Below are positions 1-8,429 of a stretch of DNA of 64,000 bases, piece after piece. Source of the DNA: Streptomyces sp. RPT161. Lineage in GTDB: Bacteria > Actinomycetota > Actinomycetes > Streptomycetales > Streptomycetaceae. The stretch spans positions 744,001 through 808,000 of the forward strand of contig NZ_JAPZVN010000001.1 in NCBI RefSeq assembly GCF_027533845.1. The letters are read 5' to 3'. Position numbers and translations under genes: made by a program. The notes under the pieces were generated by a model. The model was not told where the DNA came from and ran no database searches. It worked only from the letters and a program-made list of their open reading frames with translations. Numbering within the stretch: the first letter of the stretch is position 1; each line of letters starts with the position of its first letter.

Positions 1-233
1 CCCTGCGTCCGGGTACGACGGCGTTCGCCGGGGCCGACTTCGTCTCCCAGCCGTACGGTTGCCAGAAGGCCACCAAGGCGCTGGTGACCCCGCCGAACCA
101 GACGACCTCCATAGCCACGCCGTTCCTGTCCGCGGACGGCGGCGGCAAGAAGCAGGACATCACCCTTTGCGGCGACAAGTTCAACATCACCGCCCTGGCG
201 CCCAGCGCCTCCTGGATCGGCATCTTCCACTGA
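1..233 (+). CDS. C-terminal fragment of an unrecognised protein (5' truncated by window edge)
   Basis: An open frame runs from the window start (first full codon at base 3) to a TGA at 231-233, giving about 76 residues. The tail is rich in Thr, Ser, Ala and Gly, holds two cysteines (in PYGCQK and TLCGDK) and ends in SASWIGIFH. The two Cys and the polar composition would fit an exported domain, but neither signal peptide nor family motif is visible because the N-terminus is missing. A hairpin terminator follows directly. No function can be assigned. Confidence 0.6.
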   Translation, partial: LRPGTTAFAGADFVSQPYGCQKATKALVTPPNQTTSIATPFLSADGGGKKQDITLCGDKFNITALAPSASWIGIFH

Positions 234-238
234 CCAAC

Positions 239-286
239 CGACGGCCCGGGACCAGCACGCGGCGGCGTTGCGACCCCGGGCCGTCG
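239..286 (+). terminator. Intrinsic terminator after the first truncated gene
   Basis: A perfect 12-bp stem (CGACGGCCCGGG at 239-250 pairing with CCCGGGCCGTCG at 275-286) with a 24-nt loop is followed by TGTTTGTC. It begins five bases after the TGA of the upstream gene. Confidence 0.7.
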
Positions 287-371
287 TGTTTGTCACGCGA
301 CGGGCACAACAGCGCTCCGTACCCGTACCGTCACTCCACACGCCCCCTTCCGGAGCGGCACCGTATGAGCC

Positions 372-770
372 GTGAACGACGTCGAACGGCGCTTCCCGCG
401 CCACTCCCGCAGCGTCGGCCGGGCCCGGAAGTGGCTGCGGCAGCAGGTGGGTTCGTGGGCCATTCCGGATGAGACGGCGCAGACCGCCCTACTGCTGCTG
501 AGCGAGTTGATGACGAACGCCTGCCGCCACGCCCGGGTCCCGCCCGGCCGTCAGATCGGTGTCCGCTGCGTACGCACGGCGGACACCCTGCGCATCGAGG
601 TCTCGGACGCCAACAACGACTGGCCGCGGCCACGTCAGGCCTCGGCCCGGGACTGCTCGGGCCGGGGTCTGACGCTGGTGGCGATCCTTGCGAGCGCCTG
701 GGCCGTACAGCCCCGCCCGTACGGGATCGGCAAGACGGTGTGGTTCGAGCTGCCGGTGAGATCCCGGTAG
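372..770 (+). CDS. ATP-binding protein, RsbW/anti-sigma-like histidine-kinase fold
   Basis: A 132-aa single-domain protein of the HATPase_c/RsbW type that is abundant in Streptomyces. The N-box is visible as SELMTNACRHA (about residues 43-53), a G1-type box as IEVSDANND (about 78-86), and a G2-type loop as SGRGLTLVAILA (about 96-107). There is no dimerisation/phosphoacceptor domain, so it is not a two-component kinase. Family members bind ATP and often phosphorylate anti-anti-sigma factors or sequester sigma factors; the partner here is unknown, since no sigma or STAS gene is adjacent. The GTG at 372 is chosen because the domain begins within a few residues of it. It converges on the response-regulator gene downstream. 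Confidence 0.85.
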   Translation: MNDVERRFPRHSRSVGRARKWLRQQVGSWAIPDETAQTALLLLSELMTNACRHARVPPGRQIGVRCVRTADTLRIEVSDANNDWPRPRQASARDCSGRGLTLVAILASAWAVQPRPYGIGKTVWFELPVRSR

Positions 771-814
771 GCGGCGGGACGCCCTCCCCGCCTGCGGCAC
801 CGAGCTGACCTCGA

Positions 815-1498
815 CTAGACCAGCCTGCGGGCAGTGGCCCAGCGGGTCAGCTCGTGGCGGTTGGAGAGCTGCAGCTTGCGCAGCACCGCCGAGACGTGGG
901 ACTCAACGGTCTTGACGGAGATGAACAGTTGCTTGGCGATCTCCTTGTACGCGTAGCCGCGGGCGATCAACCGCAGTACCTCGCGCTCGCGTTGGGTGAG
1001 CCGGTCCAGGTCCTCGTCGACCGGTGGGGCGTCGGAGGAGGCGAAGGCGTCCAGGACGAAACCGGCCAGCCTCGGGGAGAAGACCGCGTCGCCGTCGGCC
1101 ACCCGGAAGATGGAGTCGACCAGGTCGGGACCGGTGATCGTCTTCGTCACATAACCGCGTGCGCCGCCGCGGATGACACCGATGACGTCCTCGGCCGCGT
1201 CGGAGACGGAAAGCGCCAGGAAGCGCACCGGCTGCTCGGCGTCGGCCATCAACGGCGCGCAGCGGCGCAGCACCTCCACCCCGCCGCCGCCCGGCAGATG
1301 GACGTCCAGCAGCACGACGTCGGGACGGGTGGCGGTCACCACCGTCACCGCCTGGTCGACGTCGGCGGCCTCGCCGACCACGTCGACACCGGTGCGGCCG
1401 GTGTCGCCGATCTCGGCCTGCACACCGGTGCGGAACATCCTGTGGTCGTCGACGAGCACCACCCGTACCTGCCGCGTCGCAGACGTCTGTTCGCTCAT
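815..1498 (-). CDS. NarL/FixJ-family response regulator
   Basis: A 227-aa response regulator. The receiver domain spans roughly residues 10-135, with acidic pair D17/D18 and the likely phosphoacceptor D65 in VVLLDVHLPG. A C-terminal LuxR-type helix-turn-helix (LTQREREVLRLIARG ... KTVESHVS) binds DNA. Its ATG overlaps the stop codon of the upstream kinase gene (ATGA at 1495-1498), so the two are translationally coupled and form one two-component system. Because the cognate kinase carries a PspC domain and a second PspC gene lies divergently, the pair probably senses envelope stress, as LiaRS/VraSR-type systems do. Targets are not known from sequence, though the nearby TCAGGG repeats are candidates. 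Confidence 0.92.
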   Translation of the reverse strand: MSEQTSATRQVRVVLVDDHRMFRTGVQAEIGDTGRTGVDVVGEAADVDQAVTVVTATRPDVVLLDVHLPGGGGVEVLRRCAPLMADAEQPVRFLALSVSDAAEDVIGVIRGGARGYVTKTITGPDLVDSIFRVADGDAVFSPRLAGFVLDAFASSDAPPVDEDLDRLTQREREVLRLIARGYAYKEIAKQLFISVKTVESHVSAVLRKLQLSNRHELTRWATARRLV

Positions 1499-2781
1499 CC
1501 CGCCGACCTCTCCATTTCCAGTTCCACTTCGGTACCCCCGCCCGGTGCGGCATGCAGCCGGGCCTCGCCGCCGTTGCGCTTCATACGGCCGATGATCGAC
1601 TCCCGGACGCCCATCCGGTCGTCCGGCACCTGGTCGATGTCGAAGCCGGGACCACGGTCCCGTACCGAGACGAAGACCCGGGCGTCCTCGACCTCCGCGT
1701 ACACCTGAACCGCTTCGTCGCCACCGTACTTGGCCGCGTTGACCATCGCCTCACGCGCGGCCTGCATCAGGGCGCCGAGGTTGCCGTCCAACGGGCAGTC
1801 ACCGACGCACACCACCTCGACCGGAACCCCGTGGTGGTCCTCGACCTCGGCCGCGGTCCGGCGCACCGCGTCGGCCAGCGTGGTCGGCTCGTCCTCCTTG
1901 CCGGTGCCCTCCGGCCGGTACAACCAGGCACGCAGCTCGCGCTCCTGCGCCCGGGCCAGCCGGGCCACCTCGCGAGGATCGTCGGCGTGCCGCTGGATAA
2001 GGGTCAGGGTGTGCAGCACGGAGTCATGGACGTGCGCCGCGACCTCCGCGCGCTCCTGTGCGCGGATGCGCATCATCCGCTCCGTCGACAGGTCCTGGGT
2101 CATCCGCACCACGTACGGCCCGGCGAGCAACGCGATGCCGACCAGCACGGCGAGCGACGCCTGGAGCACCGCACCGAAGTCACGCGCGGAACTGCGCACC
2201 ACCAGGAAGCCGGTGACGCCGGCGGCCACCAGGATCACGCCCGCCGCGCCCCGGGCCACCGGCCAGAACCGCTTGCCCCGGCTCATCTCCACCCAGCGGG
2301 CCCGACGGGCGTTGTCCGCCTGCCGCCACACCAGCGCCACACCCGCGCCGATCAGGACGACGGGCCAGATGTAGTGGTTGGCGGCGCCCGGGTTGAGGTT
2401 CTTCACCAGCACCGCGAAGCCCGCGATCACCGCGGCCATCGCGAGGATCTGCCCCCGGTCGGGCTTGCGGCCGGACGCCAGCCAGGCGCGCGGGTTCAGC
2501 GGCTGCCTCGCCGCCTGGTCGACCCCGCCCACCCCGAGCGGGACGACGAACCAGAACGCCGCGTACAGCGGAATGCCGAGGCCGCCGATGGTCAGCAGCA
2601 CGGCGAAGGCGATCCGCACCCAGGACGTCGGCAACCCCAGGTGACCTGCCAGCCCACGCGCCACACCACCGATCATGCGGCCCTCCGAGCTGCGGTACAG
2701 CTTGGGCGGCGGATCGTCGTCGAAGTCGGCGCGGGCGGACCCGGCGGGCGCGGACACGGCAGGCATGTATCCGATCGTCAC
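1495..2781 (-). CDS. PspC-domain sensor histidine kinase (DesK/NarX type)
   Basis: A 428-aa membrane kinase. Residues about 27-85 form a PspC domain (LYRSSEGRMIGGVARGLAGH followed by a hydrophobic segment). Further transmembrane segments lie near 112-126, 139-152, 178-196 and 205-225. The dimerisation box has phosphoacceptor His252 in VHDSVLHTL, the N-box is AAREAMVNAAKYGG, and the ATP lid glycines are at RDRGPGFD. This places it in the HisKA_3 family that pairs with NarL-type regulators; the regulator follows with a 4-base overlap. The start is uncertain: GTG at 2781 or ATG at 2766, neither with a clear Shine-Dalgarno sequence. PspC fusion suggests sensing of membrane stress. Confidence 0.9.
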   Translation of the reverse strand: MTIGYMPAVSAPAGSARADFDDDPPPKLYRSSEGRMIGGVARGLAGHLGLPTSWVRIAFAVLLTIGGLGIPLYAAFWFVVPLGVGGVDQAARQPLNPRAWLASGRKPDRGQILAMAAVIAGFAVLVKNLNPGAANHYIWPVVLIGAGVALVWRQADNARRARWVEMSRGKRFWPVARGAAGVILVAAGVTGFLVVRSSARDFGAVLQASLAVLVGIALLAGPYVVRMTQDLSTERMMRIRAQERAEVAAHVHDSVLHTLTLIQRHADDPREVARLARAQERELRAWLYRPEGTGKEDEPTTLADAVRRTAAEVEDHHGVPVEVVCVGDCPLDGNLGALMQAAREAMVNAAKYGGDEAVQVYAEVEDARVFVSVRDRGPGFDIDQVPDDRMGVRESIIGRMKRNGGEARLHAAPGGGTEVELEMERSAG

Positions 2782-2802
2782 ATGCCGCGGCGGCGTCCGG
2801 CA

Positions 2803-2870
2803 TCAGGGTTGCCCCCGAGGTCTTCCCTGACCTGGGTGTCCCTGAGCAAGGAATCAGGGTCGGACCAGGG
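2803..2870. promoter_or_regulatory. Cluster of TCAGGG/CCCTGA repeats between divergent PspC genes
   Basis: The 136-bp divergent intergenic region carries TCAGGG at 2803-2808 and 2854-2859 and its complement CCCTGA at 2825-2830 and 2840-2845, plus a near copy CCAGGG at 2865-2870. The copies form two nested inverted pairs. This is the natural place for an operator shared by the sensor-kinase operon and the divergent PspC gene, and the LuxR-type regulator encoded next door is the obvious candidate ligand. No binding data can be inferred. Confidence 0.4.
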
Positions 2871-2917
2871 GAGTCACCGATTCCGGCGGACCGCGGGCAA
2901 CCCGCACCATAGGAGGC

Positions 2918-4243
2918 ATGACAGACGAGGACCCGCGGGGTGAGGAACGCGTCACGCTGGGCAAACAGCTGCGCAAGGGGCTGGCCCGCAGCCGCCGCCA
3001 GAAGGTAGTCGGCGGTGTGTGCGGCGGCCTCGGCCAGTACTTCCGCATGGACCCGGTGATCTTCCGGGTGGTGCTCACCGTGCTCGCCCTGACCGGTGGC
3101 GTCGGTCTGATCGCGTACGGCATCGGGTGGCTGCTGATCCCGATGCGCGGTGAGGACGAGACCGAGCTGCACCGGCTGCTCTCCGGCCGGATCGAGGGGA
3201 GCGCGCTGACCGCGCTGCTGTTCACGCTGGTCGGCTCGGGGCTGTTCCTGTCCACCATGGACAACGGGAGCAGCCAGGCGTTCTCCATCTGCCTGGTGGC
3301 CGCGGTGGTCGGAGCGATCTACTGGTCCACCCAGCGGCGGTCGGCGCTGGCCCGGGCCGGGGCGGACGGTGAGGGAACCGCCAGCGCCACGAACCAGGTG
3401 TCCGACGCGCCCCCGGCCGCGCAGCCGCCGCCCGCCGACGCCCCGTCGTGGTGGCGGGAGCACCGGGCCCACGCGTCCACCGGGTACCTGTGGGGTCCCG
3501 ACGACTCGGACGAAGGGGCGCCGTACGAGAAGTGGTCGGCGCCGTTCACGAAGTCCCGGGAGCCGCGGGAACCCCGGACCGCCGGTGAGTACCGGCAGCG
3601 GCGCGAGCGCTCGGGGTTCGGCCTGGGGACCTTCTGTCTCGCCGTGCTCGCGGCGGGCGCCGGTACGGCGCTGTCCTGGCGGCACCACCCGCTGGGCACG
3701 GTCATCGAGATCGGCTTGGTCAGCGCGCTCGGCGTGTTCGGCCTGTGCCTGGTGCTCGGCGCCTTCCGGGGGCACCGGGCACGCGGCACCATCCTGTGGG
3801 CGGCGCTGAGCACCGTGCTGCTGGTGGGCGCGGCCTCGCTGCCGAAGTCCGTGGGCACCGACTGGCACCGGGAGAACTGGCGACCTACGGCCGCCGCGCA
3901 GCTGCGGCCCACCTACCAACTCGGCACGGGCCAGGGCACCTTGGACCTCACCGGCCTCAACCTCAAGGGCGGTAACGCCAGCACGACCGTGGACATCGGT
4001 GCCGGGCGACTGGAGGTACGGGTGCCGGAAGACGCGACGGTCAACGTGCACGCCAAGGTCGGCCTCGGCGACCTGCGACTGCCCGAGGCGCCCGGCTCAC
4101 ACCGGGTGGACCTACAGCCCCCTGGAATGGACCGTTCGGCGACGCTGGAACCGCCCGCGGGCACCAGGTCCGGCGGGACGATCACACTCAACCTGAAGGT
4201 CGGCGTGGGAGAGGCGGTGGTGCTGCGTGGCACCGGATCGTGA
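2918..4243 (+). CDS. PspC-domain membrane protein
   Basis: A 441-aa protein. An N-terminal PspC domain (about residues 22-78; KVVGGVCGGLGQYF then two hydrophobic helices) is followed by more membrane segments (about 90-125), a Pro/Ala-rich charged linker (about 140-220), three helices around 230-320, and a C-terminal predicted beta-rich domain (about 330-441; regular LEVRVPEDATVNVHAKVGLG strands) that resembles the LiaF-like cell-wall-stress domain. An AGGAGG Shine-Dalgarno sits at 2911-2916, just before the ATG. It is divergent from a PspC-kinase/regulator pair, so it is probably a regulated accessory or target of that system. It overlaps the next small gene by 17 bases. Confidence 0.88.
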   Translation: MTDEDPRGEERVTLGKQLRKGLARSRRQKVVGGVCGGLGQYFRMDPVIFRVVLTVLALTGGVGLIAYGIGWLLIPMRGEDETELHRLLSGRIEGSALTALLFTLVGSGLFLSTMDNGSSQAFSICLVAAVVGAIYWSTQRRSALARAGADGEGTASATNQVSDAPPAAQPPPADAPSWWREHRAHASTGYLWGPDDSDEGAPYEKWSAPFTKSREPREPRTAGEYRQRRERSGFGLGTFCLAVLAAGAGTALSWRHHPLGTVIEIGLVSALGVFGLCLVLGAFRGHRARGTILWAALSTVLLVGAASLPKSVGTDWHRENWRPTAAAQLRPTYQLGTGQGTLDLTGLNLKGGNASTTVDIGAGRLEVRVPEDATVNVHAKVGLGDLRLPEAPGSHRVDLQPPGMDRSATLEPPAGTRSGGTITLNLKVGVGEAVVLRGTGS

Positions 4244-4451
4244 GCGGCGCTTCGAGCCGGCGACGCTGGTGGCGGGCCTGGTCTTCCTGGCCATCGCGGG
4301 CGGGTTCGGGCTGGCAGCGGCCGGATCCTGGCACCCCCGCCCCACAATGGCCCTGCCGGTGATGGGCCTCGGCCTGGTGCTGACCGGGCTGGTAAGGGCG
4401 GTGACGCGGTCGGTCAGGAGCCGCTCGCGGACTTCCGGCGGCGCGCGATGA
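4227..4451 (+). CDS. Small two-helix membrane protein, unknown function
   Basis: A 74-aa protein starting with GTG inside the end of the PspC gene (17-base overlap), so it is probably translationally coupled to it. Two hydrophobic helices (about residues 13-32 and 40-57) are separated by a short turn containing WHPRP and followed by a basic tail (RAVTRSVRSRSR), which predicts both ends facing the cytoplasm. No family motif is recognisable. Its close linkage suggests it is part of the PspC envelope-stress module. The 3' end overlaps the convergent DoxX gene by 38 bases. Confidence 0.7.
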   Translation: MAPDRERRFEPATLVAGLVFLAIAGGFGLAAAGSWHPRPTMALPVMGLGLVLTGLVRAVTRSVRSRSRTSGGAR

Positions 4452-4923
4452 GCGCGTCCAGCGACAGGTACGGCGCCCCGGCCAGCACCAGCGGCAACCA
4501 CGCCATCAGGTACGGCAGATCGTTGCCGTAGTAGTACGGCGTGCTCGCCCAGCTCACCGTCAGCCACAGACTCAGCGAGATCAACGCACCGCCGAGCGCG
4601 GCCGGCCGGGCCAGCAGTCCGCACAACGTGCCCAGCCCGGCGGCGAGTTCACCGAAGGCGATGGCATGGCCGAACGCGTCCGGGTTCTTCAACGCCAGAT
4701 CCACCATCGCCGGTATCGCCGCGCTGTCACGCACCGCGTGCAACGTGGCGACCAGCGAGCCCGGGGCGCCGGCGGAGAAGAAGGCGGGATGGGAGAGCTT
4801 GTCCAGCCCCGCGTAGACGAACGTCACGCCCAGGAAGACGCGCAGCGGCAGCAGCGCATGGCGGGCCGCGGCGGCCCGCCATCTCCCGTGGGACTCAAGC
4901 GCCGTCGCATGCGCACCACACAT
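4414..4923 (-). CDS. DoxX family membrane protein
   Basis: A 169-aa integral membrane protein with four hydrophobic helices and the DoxX signature arrangement: LRVFLGVTFVYAGLDKLSHP near residues 26-45, then AIAFGELAAGLGTLCGLLARPAA near 88-110. DoxX/DoxD-type proteins are linked to thiosulfate:quinone oxidoreduction or, in actinobacteria, to membrane redox complexes, but most members have no tested role. It is probably monocistronic: it converges on the small PspC-linked gene and the upstream gene is 148 bp away. Confidence 0.85.
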   Translation of the reverse strand: MCGAHATALESHGRWRAAAARHALLPLRVFLGVTFVYAGLDKLSHPAFFSAGAPGSLVATLHAVRDSAAIPAMVDLALKNPDAFGHAIAFGELAAGLGTLCGLLARPAALGGALISLSLWLTVSWASTPYYYGNDLPYLMAWLPLVLAGAPYLSLDALIARRRKSASGS

Positions 4924-5071
4924 CGCGTCTCCGCCTCTCCGTCGGTTCCCACATCAGGTACGGGCGCCGGGCGGCTCCCGCTCAATACTGCGCGGGATTC
5001 CCGTGCCGACTTGTTGTGCGGACTCGTTGGGCGTGGCCGCCGTACGGGCCCGACGCGCCTGGCGCGCGGCG

Positions 5072-5866
5072 TCAGCCGAGCAGGTCGGGTTCGCTGCGGG
5101 TGATCTGGTTGTACAGCGGCTGGTAGTTGATCCACGCCACGAGGTCGTTCCCGAGCTGTTCGCGGGTGCGCACCGCGTTCTCGTAGGAGATCGGCACCGG
5201 TTTGCCCGCCGCCTTCGCGGTGAGCTGCACCTGGCAGGAGCGTTCCATGGTGATGAACCACCACGCGGCGGCGTCCACCGAGTCGCCCACGGTCAACAGC
5301 CCGTGGTTGCGCAGGATCACCGCCTTGTGCGGGCCGAGCGTCGCCGCGATCCGGCGGCCCTCCTCCTCGTCCACGACCACGCCCGTGTAGTCGTCGAACA
5401 GGGTGTGGTCCTCGAAGAACGCGCAGACGTCCTGGGTGATCGGCTCCAGCAACTCACCGAGCGCGGACAGCGCCCGCCCGTAGGTGGAGTGGCTGTGCGC
5501 GGCGGCGATGACGTCCGGGCGCGCCTTGTGGACCTGTGAATGGATCGCGAACGCGGCCTGGTTGACGTGGTGGCGGCCCTCCACCACCTGACCGGAGTGG
5601 TTGACCAGGATCAGGTCGCTGACCGTGATGTGCTTGAAGGACATCCCGAACGGGTTGACCCAGAAGTGATCGGTGAACTCCGGGTCCCGCGCGGTGATGT
5701 GGCCCGCGACGCCCTCTTCGAACCCGAACCGCCCGAACAGGCGCAGGGCCGCGGCGAGTCGCTCCTTGCGGTACGTGCGCTCGTCCTCGACGTTGTCGAA
5801 CGTCGGCGGAAGCGCGAACTGGAGTTGGTCCGTGGGTATGGGCTGCGGCGGCGTCTTCTCACTCAT
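5072..5866 (-). CDS. Class II aldolase/adducin family protein
   Basis: A 264-aa protein with the class II aldolase fold. Metal-binding histidines are expected from AAAHSHSTYGRAL (about residues 120-132) and LRNHGLLTVG (about 205-214), and the N-terminal GHITARDPE matches the family substrate loop. Characterised members (fuculose-phosphate and ribulose-phosphate aldolases/epimerases) cleave or epimerise phosphosugars with zinc. The usual catalytic Glu and Tyr pattern is not complete enough here to name a substrate, and this adducin-like subgroup is largely uncharacterised. No sugar-pathway genes are adjacent. Confidence 0.88.
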   Translation of the reverse strand: MSEKTPPQPIPTDQLQFALPPTFDNVEDERTYRKERLAAALRLFGRFGFEEGVAGHITARDPEFTDHFWVNPFGMSFKHITVSDLILVNHSGQVVEGRHHVNQAAFAIHSQVHKARPDVIAAAHSHSTYGRALSALGELLEPITQDVCAFFEDHTLFDDYTGVVVDEEEGRRIAATLGPHKAVILRNHGLLTVGDSVDAAAWWFITMERSCQVQLTAKAAGKPVPISYENAVRTREQLGNDLVAWINYQPLYNQITRSEPDLLG

Positions 5867-5907
5867 GAGGCGGAAGTTACCGCGAGGTACAGCACATGGC
5901 CAGGGTC

Positions 5908-6504
5908 TTACAGGTGGTCGATCTCGGTGAGGTCGATGTCGATGGTGAAGGGGACGCCGACCTTGAGGTGGTCGTGGTGGATGCCGGTGACGACGTAGGT
6001 CCTGGTGACCGGGTCCAGTTCGTAGACGTAGACCACCGGGAGGTCCTTCTCGCCGGTCATCTCCACCCGCCAGAAGTGCGGGATGCCCGCCTGCGCGTAC
6101 TTGTGCGGCTTGGTGTCCCGGTCCCGCTCCTCCGAGTCCGGTGAGACGACCTCGACCGCGAGCACGACGTCCTTCGCCTCGTATCGGGTCTGCCGCCGCC
6201 CAGTGACCGCTTCGGCCTTCAGCACCAGCACATCGGGTTCGGGAGCGGTGCGGTTGCTCAGCACGATGGTCATATCCCGCCGCACCCGCAGGTGCTCAGG
6301 GGCCGTCCGGCGCAGGCCCATGAGCAAGACCTCAACCGTCAACGCATGAAAATCCCGCTGCGGGCTCACGAAGACCAGGCTCCCGTCGATCAACTCGGTG
6401 TGCGGCGGGAGGTCGGGCAGAGTGAACAGGTCATCCACGGTGTAGCCGTCACGCGGCGGTTCAGGCCACGACGAGGCGGTGGCGGGCAGCGGTTCGGCGG
6501 TCAT
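5908..6504 (-). CDS. Uma2 family putative endonuclease
   Basis: A 198-aa Uma2/DUF820 protein with a PD-(D/E)XK-type core. The PEPDVLVL strand, the VVLAVEVVSPDSEERDRDTK acidic/Ser segment, and the KYAQAGIPHFWRVE motif are typical. The frame is open further upstream, but the ATG at 6504 is preferred because GGGAGG lies five bases ahead of it. Uma2 proteins are widespread in cyanobacteria and actinobacteria, usually in many copies, and their biological role is unsettled. It stands alone between the aldolase and guaA genes. Confidence 0.88.
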   Translation of the reverse strand: MTAEPLPATASSWPEPPRDGYTVDDLFTLPDLPPHTELIDGSLVFVSPQRDFHALTVEVLLMGLRRTAPEHLRVRRDMTIVLSNRTAPEPDVLVLKAEAVTGRRQTRYEAKDVVLAVEVVSPDSEERDRDTKPHKYAQAGIPHFWRVEMTGEKDLPVVYVYELDPVTRTYVVTGIHHDHLKVGVPFTIDIDLTEIDHL

Positions 6505-6565
6505 GGTTCCTCCCATGGACGGGATCCTGCACCGTACGGACAGCGTACCGAGCGTGAACGACAGC

Positions 6566-6593
6566 GCCGCCACTCATACGTATGAGCGGCGGC
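6566..6593 (-). terminator. Hairpin downstream of guaA
   Basis: Between the guaA stop and the Uma2 gene lies a compact hairpin: 6-bp GC arms (6566-6571 with 6588-6593) enclosing the self-complementary CTCATACGTATGAG (6573-6586). The single mismatch between the two parts (6572/6587) is A-C in + strand RNA but G-U in the - strand transcript, so the stem is continuous only for guaA mRNA. This supports a - strand terminator, although no strong U-run follows. Confidence 0.55.
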
Positions 6594-6626
6594 ACGAGTC
6601 GTTGACGCGTTCGAATGGGGGTCAGG

Positions 6627-8216
6627 TCACTCCCACTCGATGGTGCCCGGCGGCTTGCTGGTCACGTCCAGCACCACGCGGTTGATCTCGCGCACCTCGT
6701 TGGTGATCCGGGTGGAGATCTTCCCCAGCACGTCGTACGGCAGCCGCGACCAGTCAGCGGTCATCGCGTCCTCGGAGGACACCGGGCGCAGCACCACCGG
6801 GTGGCCGTAGGTGCGGCCGTCGCCCTGGACGCCGACCGAGCGCACATCGGCCAGCAGGACGACCGGGCACTGCCAGATCTCGCGGTCGAGACCGGCGGCG
6901 GTCAGCTCTTCACGGGCGATCGCGTCGGCCTCGCGCAGCAGGTCGAGGCGGTCGCGAGTGACCTCGCCGATGATCCGGATGCCCAGGCCGGGGCCGGGGA
7001 ACGGCTGGCGCCAGACGATCTCGGACGGCAGGCCGAGTTCCTCGCCGACCTTGCGCACCTCGTCCTTGAACAGCTTGCGCAGCGGCTCGACCAGCCGGAA
7101 CTGGAGGTCCTCCGGCAGGCCGCCGACGTTGTGGTGCGACTTGATGTTGGCGGTGCCGGTGCCACCGCCGGACTCCACGACGTCCGGGTAGAGCGTGCCC
7201 TGGACCAGGAACTCCACGGCCTCGCCGTGCGCGCCCGCCTCGGCGACGATCTCGGAGGCGGCCTGTTCGAAGACCCGGATGAACTCCCGGCCGATGATCT
7301 TCCGCTTCTCCTCCGGGTCGGTCTTCCCGGCGAGCGCGTCGAGGAAGCGCTCCTGTGCGTCGACCACCTTGAGCTCAACGCCGGTGGCGGCCACGAAGTC
7401 CTTCTCGACCTGCTCGGCCTCGCCCTTGCGCAGCAGGCCGTGGTCGACGAAGACACAGGTCAGCTGGGAGCCGACGGCCTTCTGCACCAGGGCCGCGGCG
7501 ACCGCGGAGTCCACGCCGCCGGACAGACCGCAGATCACCCGCTTGTCGCCGACCTGCTCGCGGACCGCGGCGATCTGCTCCTCCACGACGTTGTGCGTGG
7601 TCCAGGTGGGCTCCAGGCCCGCGCCGCGGTAGAGGAAGTGCTCCAGCACCTGCTGGCCGTGCGTGGAGTGCATCACCTCGGGGTGGTACTGGACCCCGTA
7701 CAGCCTGCGCTCGTCGTTTTCGAAGGCGGCGACCGGAACGCCGTCGGTGGAGGCGGTGACGGTGAAGCCCTCCGGCGCGGCGGAGCAGGCGTCACCGTGC
7801 GACATCCACACCGACTGCTCGGCGGGCGTGCCCTCGAACAGGGTGGAGTTGGCGCCGTGCCGGTTGACGTACAGCGGGGTGCGGCCGTACTCGCGGCGGC
7901 CGTTGTTGTCGACCGTGCCGCCGAGCGTGGTGGCCATCAACTGGAAGCCGTAGCACATGCCGAAGACCGGGACACCCGCCTCGAACAGGGCGCGGTCGAT
8001 GGAGGGCGCGCCCTCCTCGTACACCGACGACGGTCCGCCGGAGAGGATGATCGCCTTCGGGTTCTTGGCGAGCATCTCGCTGACCGGCATGGTGCTCGGC
8101 ACGATCTCGCTGTAGACCCGGGCCTCACGGACGCGTCGGGCGATGAGCTGGGCGTACTGCGCGCCGAAGTCGACGACCAGGACGGTGTCGGCGGGAGCTG
8201 GGGTAGCTGATGCCAC
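6627..8216 (-). CDS. guaA: GMP synthase (glutamine-hydrolysing)
   Basis: A 529-aa GMP synthetase that aminates XMP to GMP using glutamine and ATP, the last step of guanine nucleotide synthesis. A class I glutamine amidotransferase domain occupies the first ~200 residues, with nucleophile Cys88 in FGMCYGFQ. The ATP pyrophosphatase domain has the PP-loop [12 protein letters not shown], and the C-terminal dimerisation domain ends in PPGTIEWE. The frame extends upstream to 8354, but GTG 8216 is chosen: GGAAGG precedes it at proper spacing and the family start ([12 protein letters not shown]) follows shortly. guaB and guaB3 are in the same window. It is divergent from the chorismate mutase gene. 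Confidence 0.97.
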   Translation of the reverse strand: MASATPAPADTVLVVDFGAQYAQLIARRVREARVYSEIVPSTMPVSEMLAKNPKAIILSGGPSSVYEEGAPSIDRALFEAGVPVFGMCYGFQLMATTLGGTVDNNGRREYGRTPLYVNRHGANSTLFEGTPAEQSVWMSHGDACSAAPEGFTVTASTDGVPVAAFENDERRLYGVQYHPEVMHSTHGQQVLEHFLYRGAGLEPTWTTHNVVEEQIAAVREQVGDKRVICGLSGGVDSAVAAALVQKAVGSQLTCVFVDHGLLRKGEAEQVEKDFVAATGVELKVVDAQERFLDALAGKTDPEEKRKIIGREFIRVFEQAASEIVAEAGAHGEAVEFLVQGTLYPDVVESGGGTGTANIKSHHNVGGLPEDLQFRLVEPLRKLFKDEVRKVGEELGLPSEIVWRQPFPGPGLGIRIIGEVTRDRLDLLREADAIAREELTAAGLDREIWQCPVVLLADVRSVGVQGDGRTYGHPVVLRPVSSEDAMTADWSRLPYDVLGKISTRITNEVREINRVVLDVTSKPPGTIEWE

Positions 8217-8327
8217 GGGCGGCCTTCCGGCGGTTGCTACAAGGGATCGATTCCCGATTCTACCGTTGCTACGAGAAACGCCTCCCGCCGCGGGTTCGCC
8301 AGCCGGGCGCGGTGGGCGGCGGTCGTG

Positions 8328-8333
8328 CATAAT
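8328..8333 (+). promoter_or_regulatory. Candidate -10 element of the chorismate mutase leader transcript
   Basis: CATAAT at 8328-8333 is the only AT-rich hexamer in a GC-rich divergent region. Transcription starting about seven bases later would begin at or next to the ATG at 8341, which would give a leaderless mRNA for the leader peptide, a common arrangement in Streptomyces. No good -35 hexamer is seen. Confidence 0.45.
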
Positions 8334-8340
8334 GGCCGCC

Positions 8341-8412
8341 ATGTTCAGCAGCACGCACTTCGTCTTTACCTATGGCACCGGCTGGTCCGGCTGCCATGGT
8401 CATGCTGTCTGA
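8341..8412 (+). CDS. Aromatic-amino-acid leader peptide (23 aa) of the chorismate mutase gene
   Basis: ATG at 8341 to TGA at 8410-8412 encodes 23 residues with Phe at 2, 7 and 9, Tyr at 11 and Trp at 15, so all three aromatic amino acids fall within a nine-residue stretch. Phe9 (TTT) and Tyr11 (TAT) use codons that are rare in this genome. An in-frame ATG at 8332 could add three residues. It is followed after 17 bases by a perfect terminator hairpin and then the chorismate mutase gene. The layout is that of a classical translational attenuator, in which charged Phe/Tyr-tRNA level decides read-through. The role is inferred; no published counterpart is recalled. Confidence 0.7.
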   Translation: MFSSTHFVFTYGTGWSGCHGHAV

Positions 8413-8429
8413 ACGAACACAGACATCAA

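Noticed and set aside
8143-8412. An 89-aa + strand frame ending with the aromatic leader peptide
   Set aside because: Its upstream part is antisense to the guaA start; only the last 23 (or 26) codons lie after a plausible promoter and make sense as a leader peptide.
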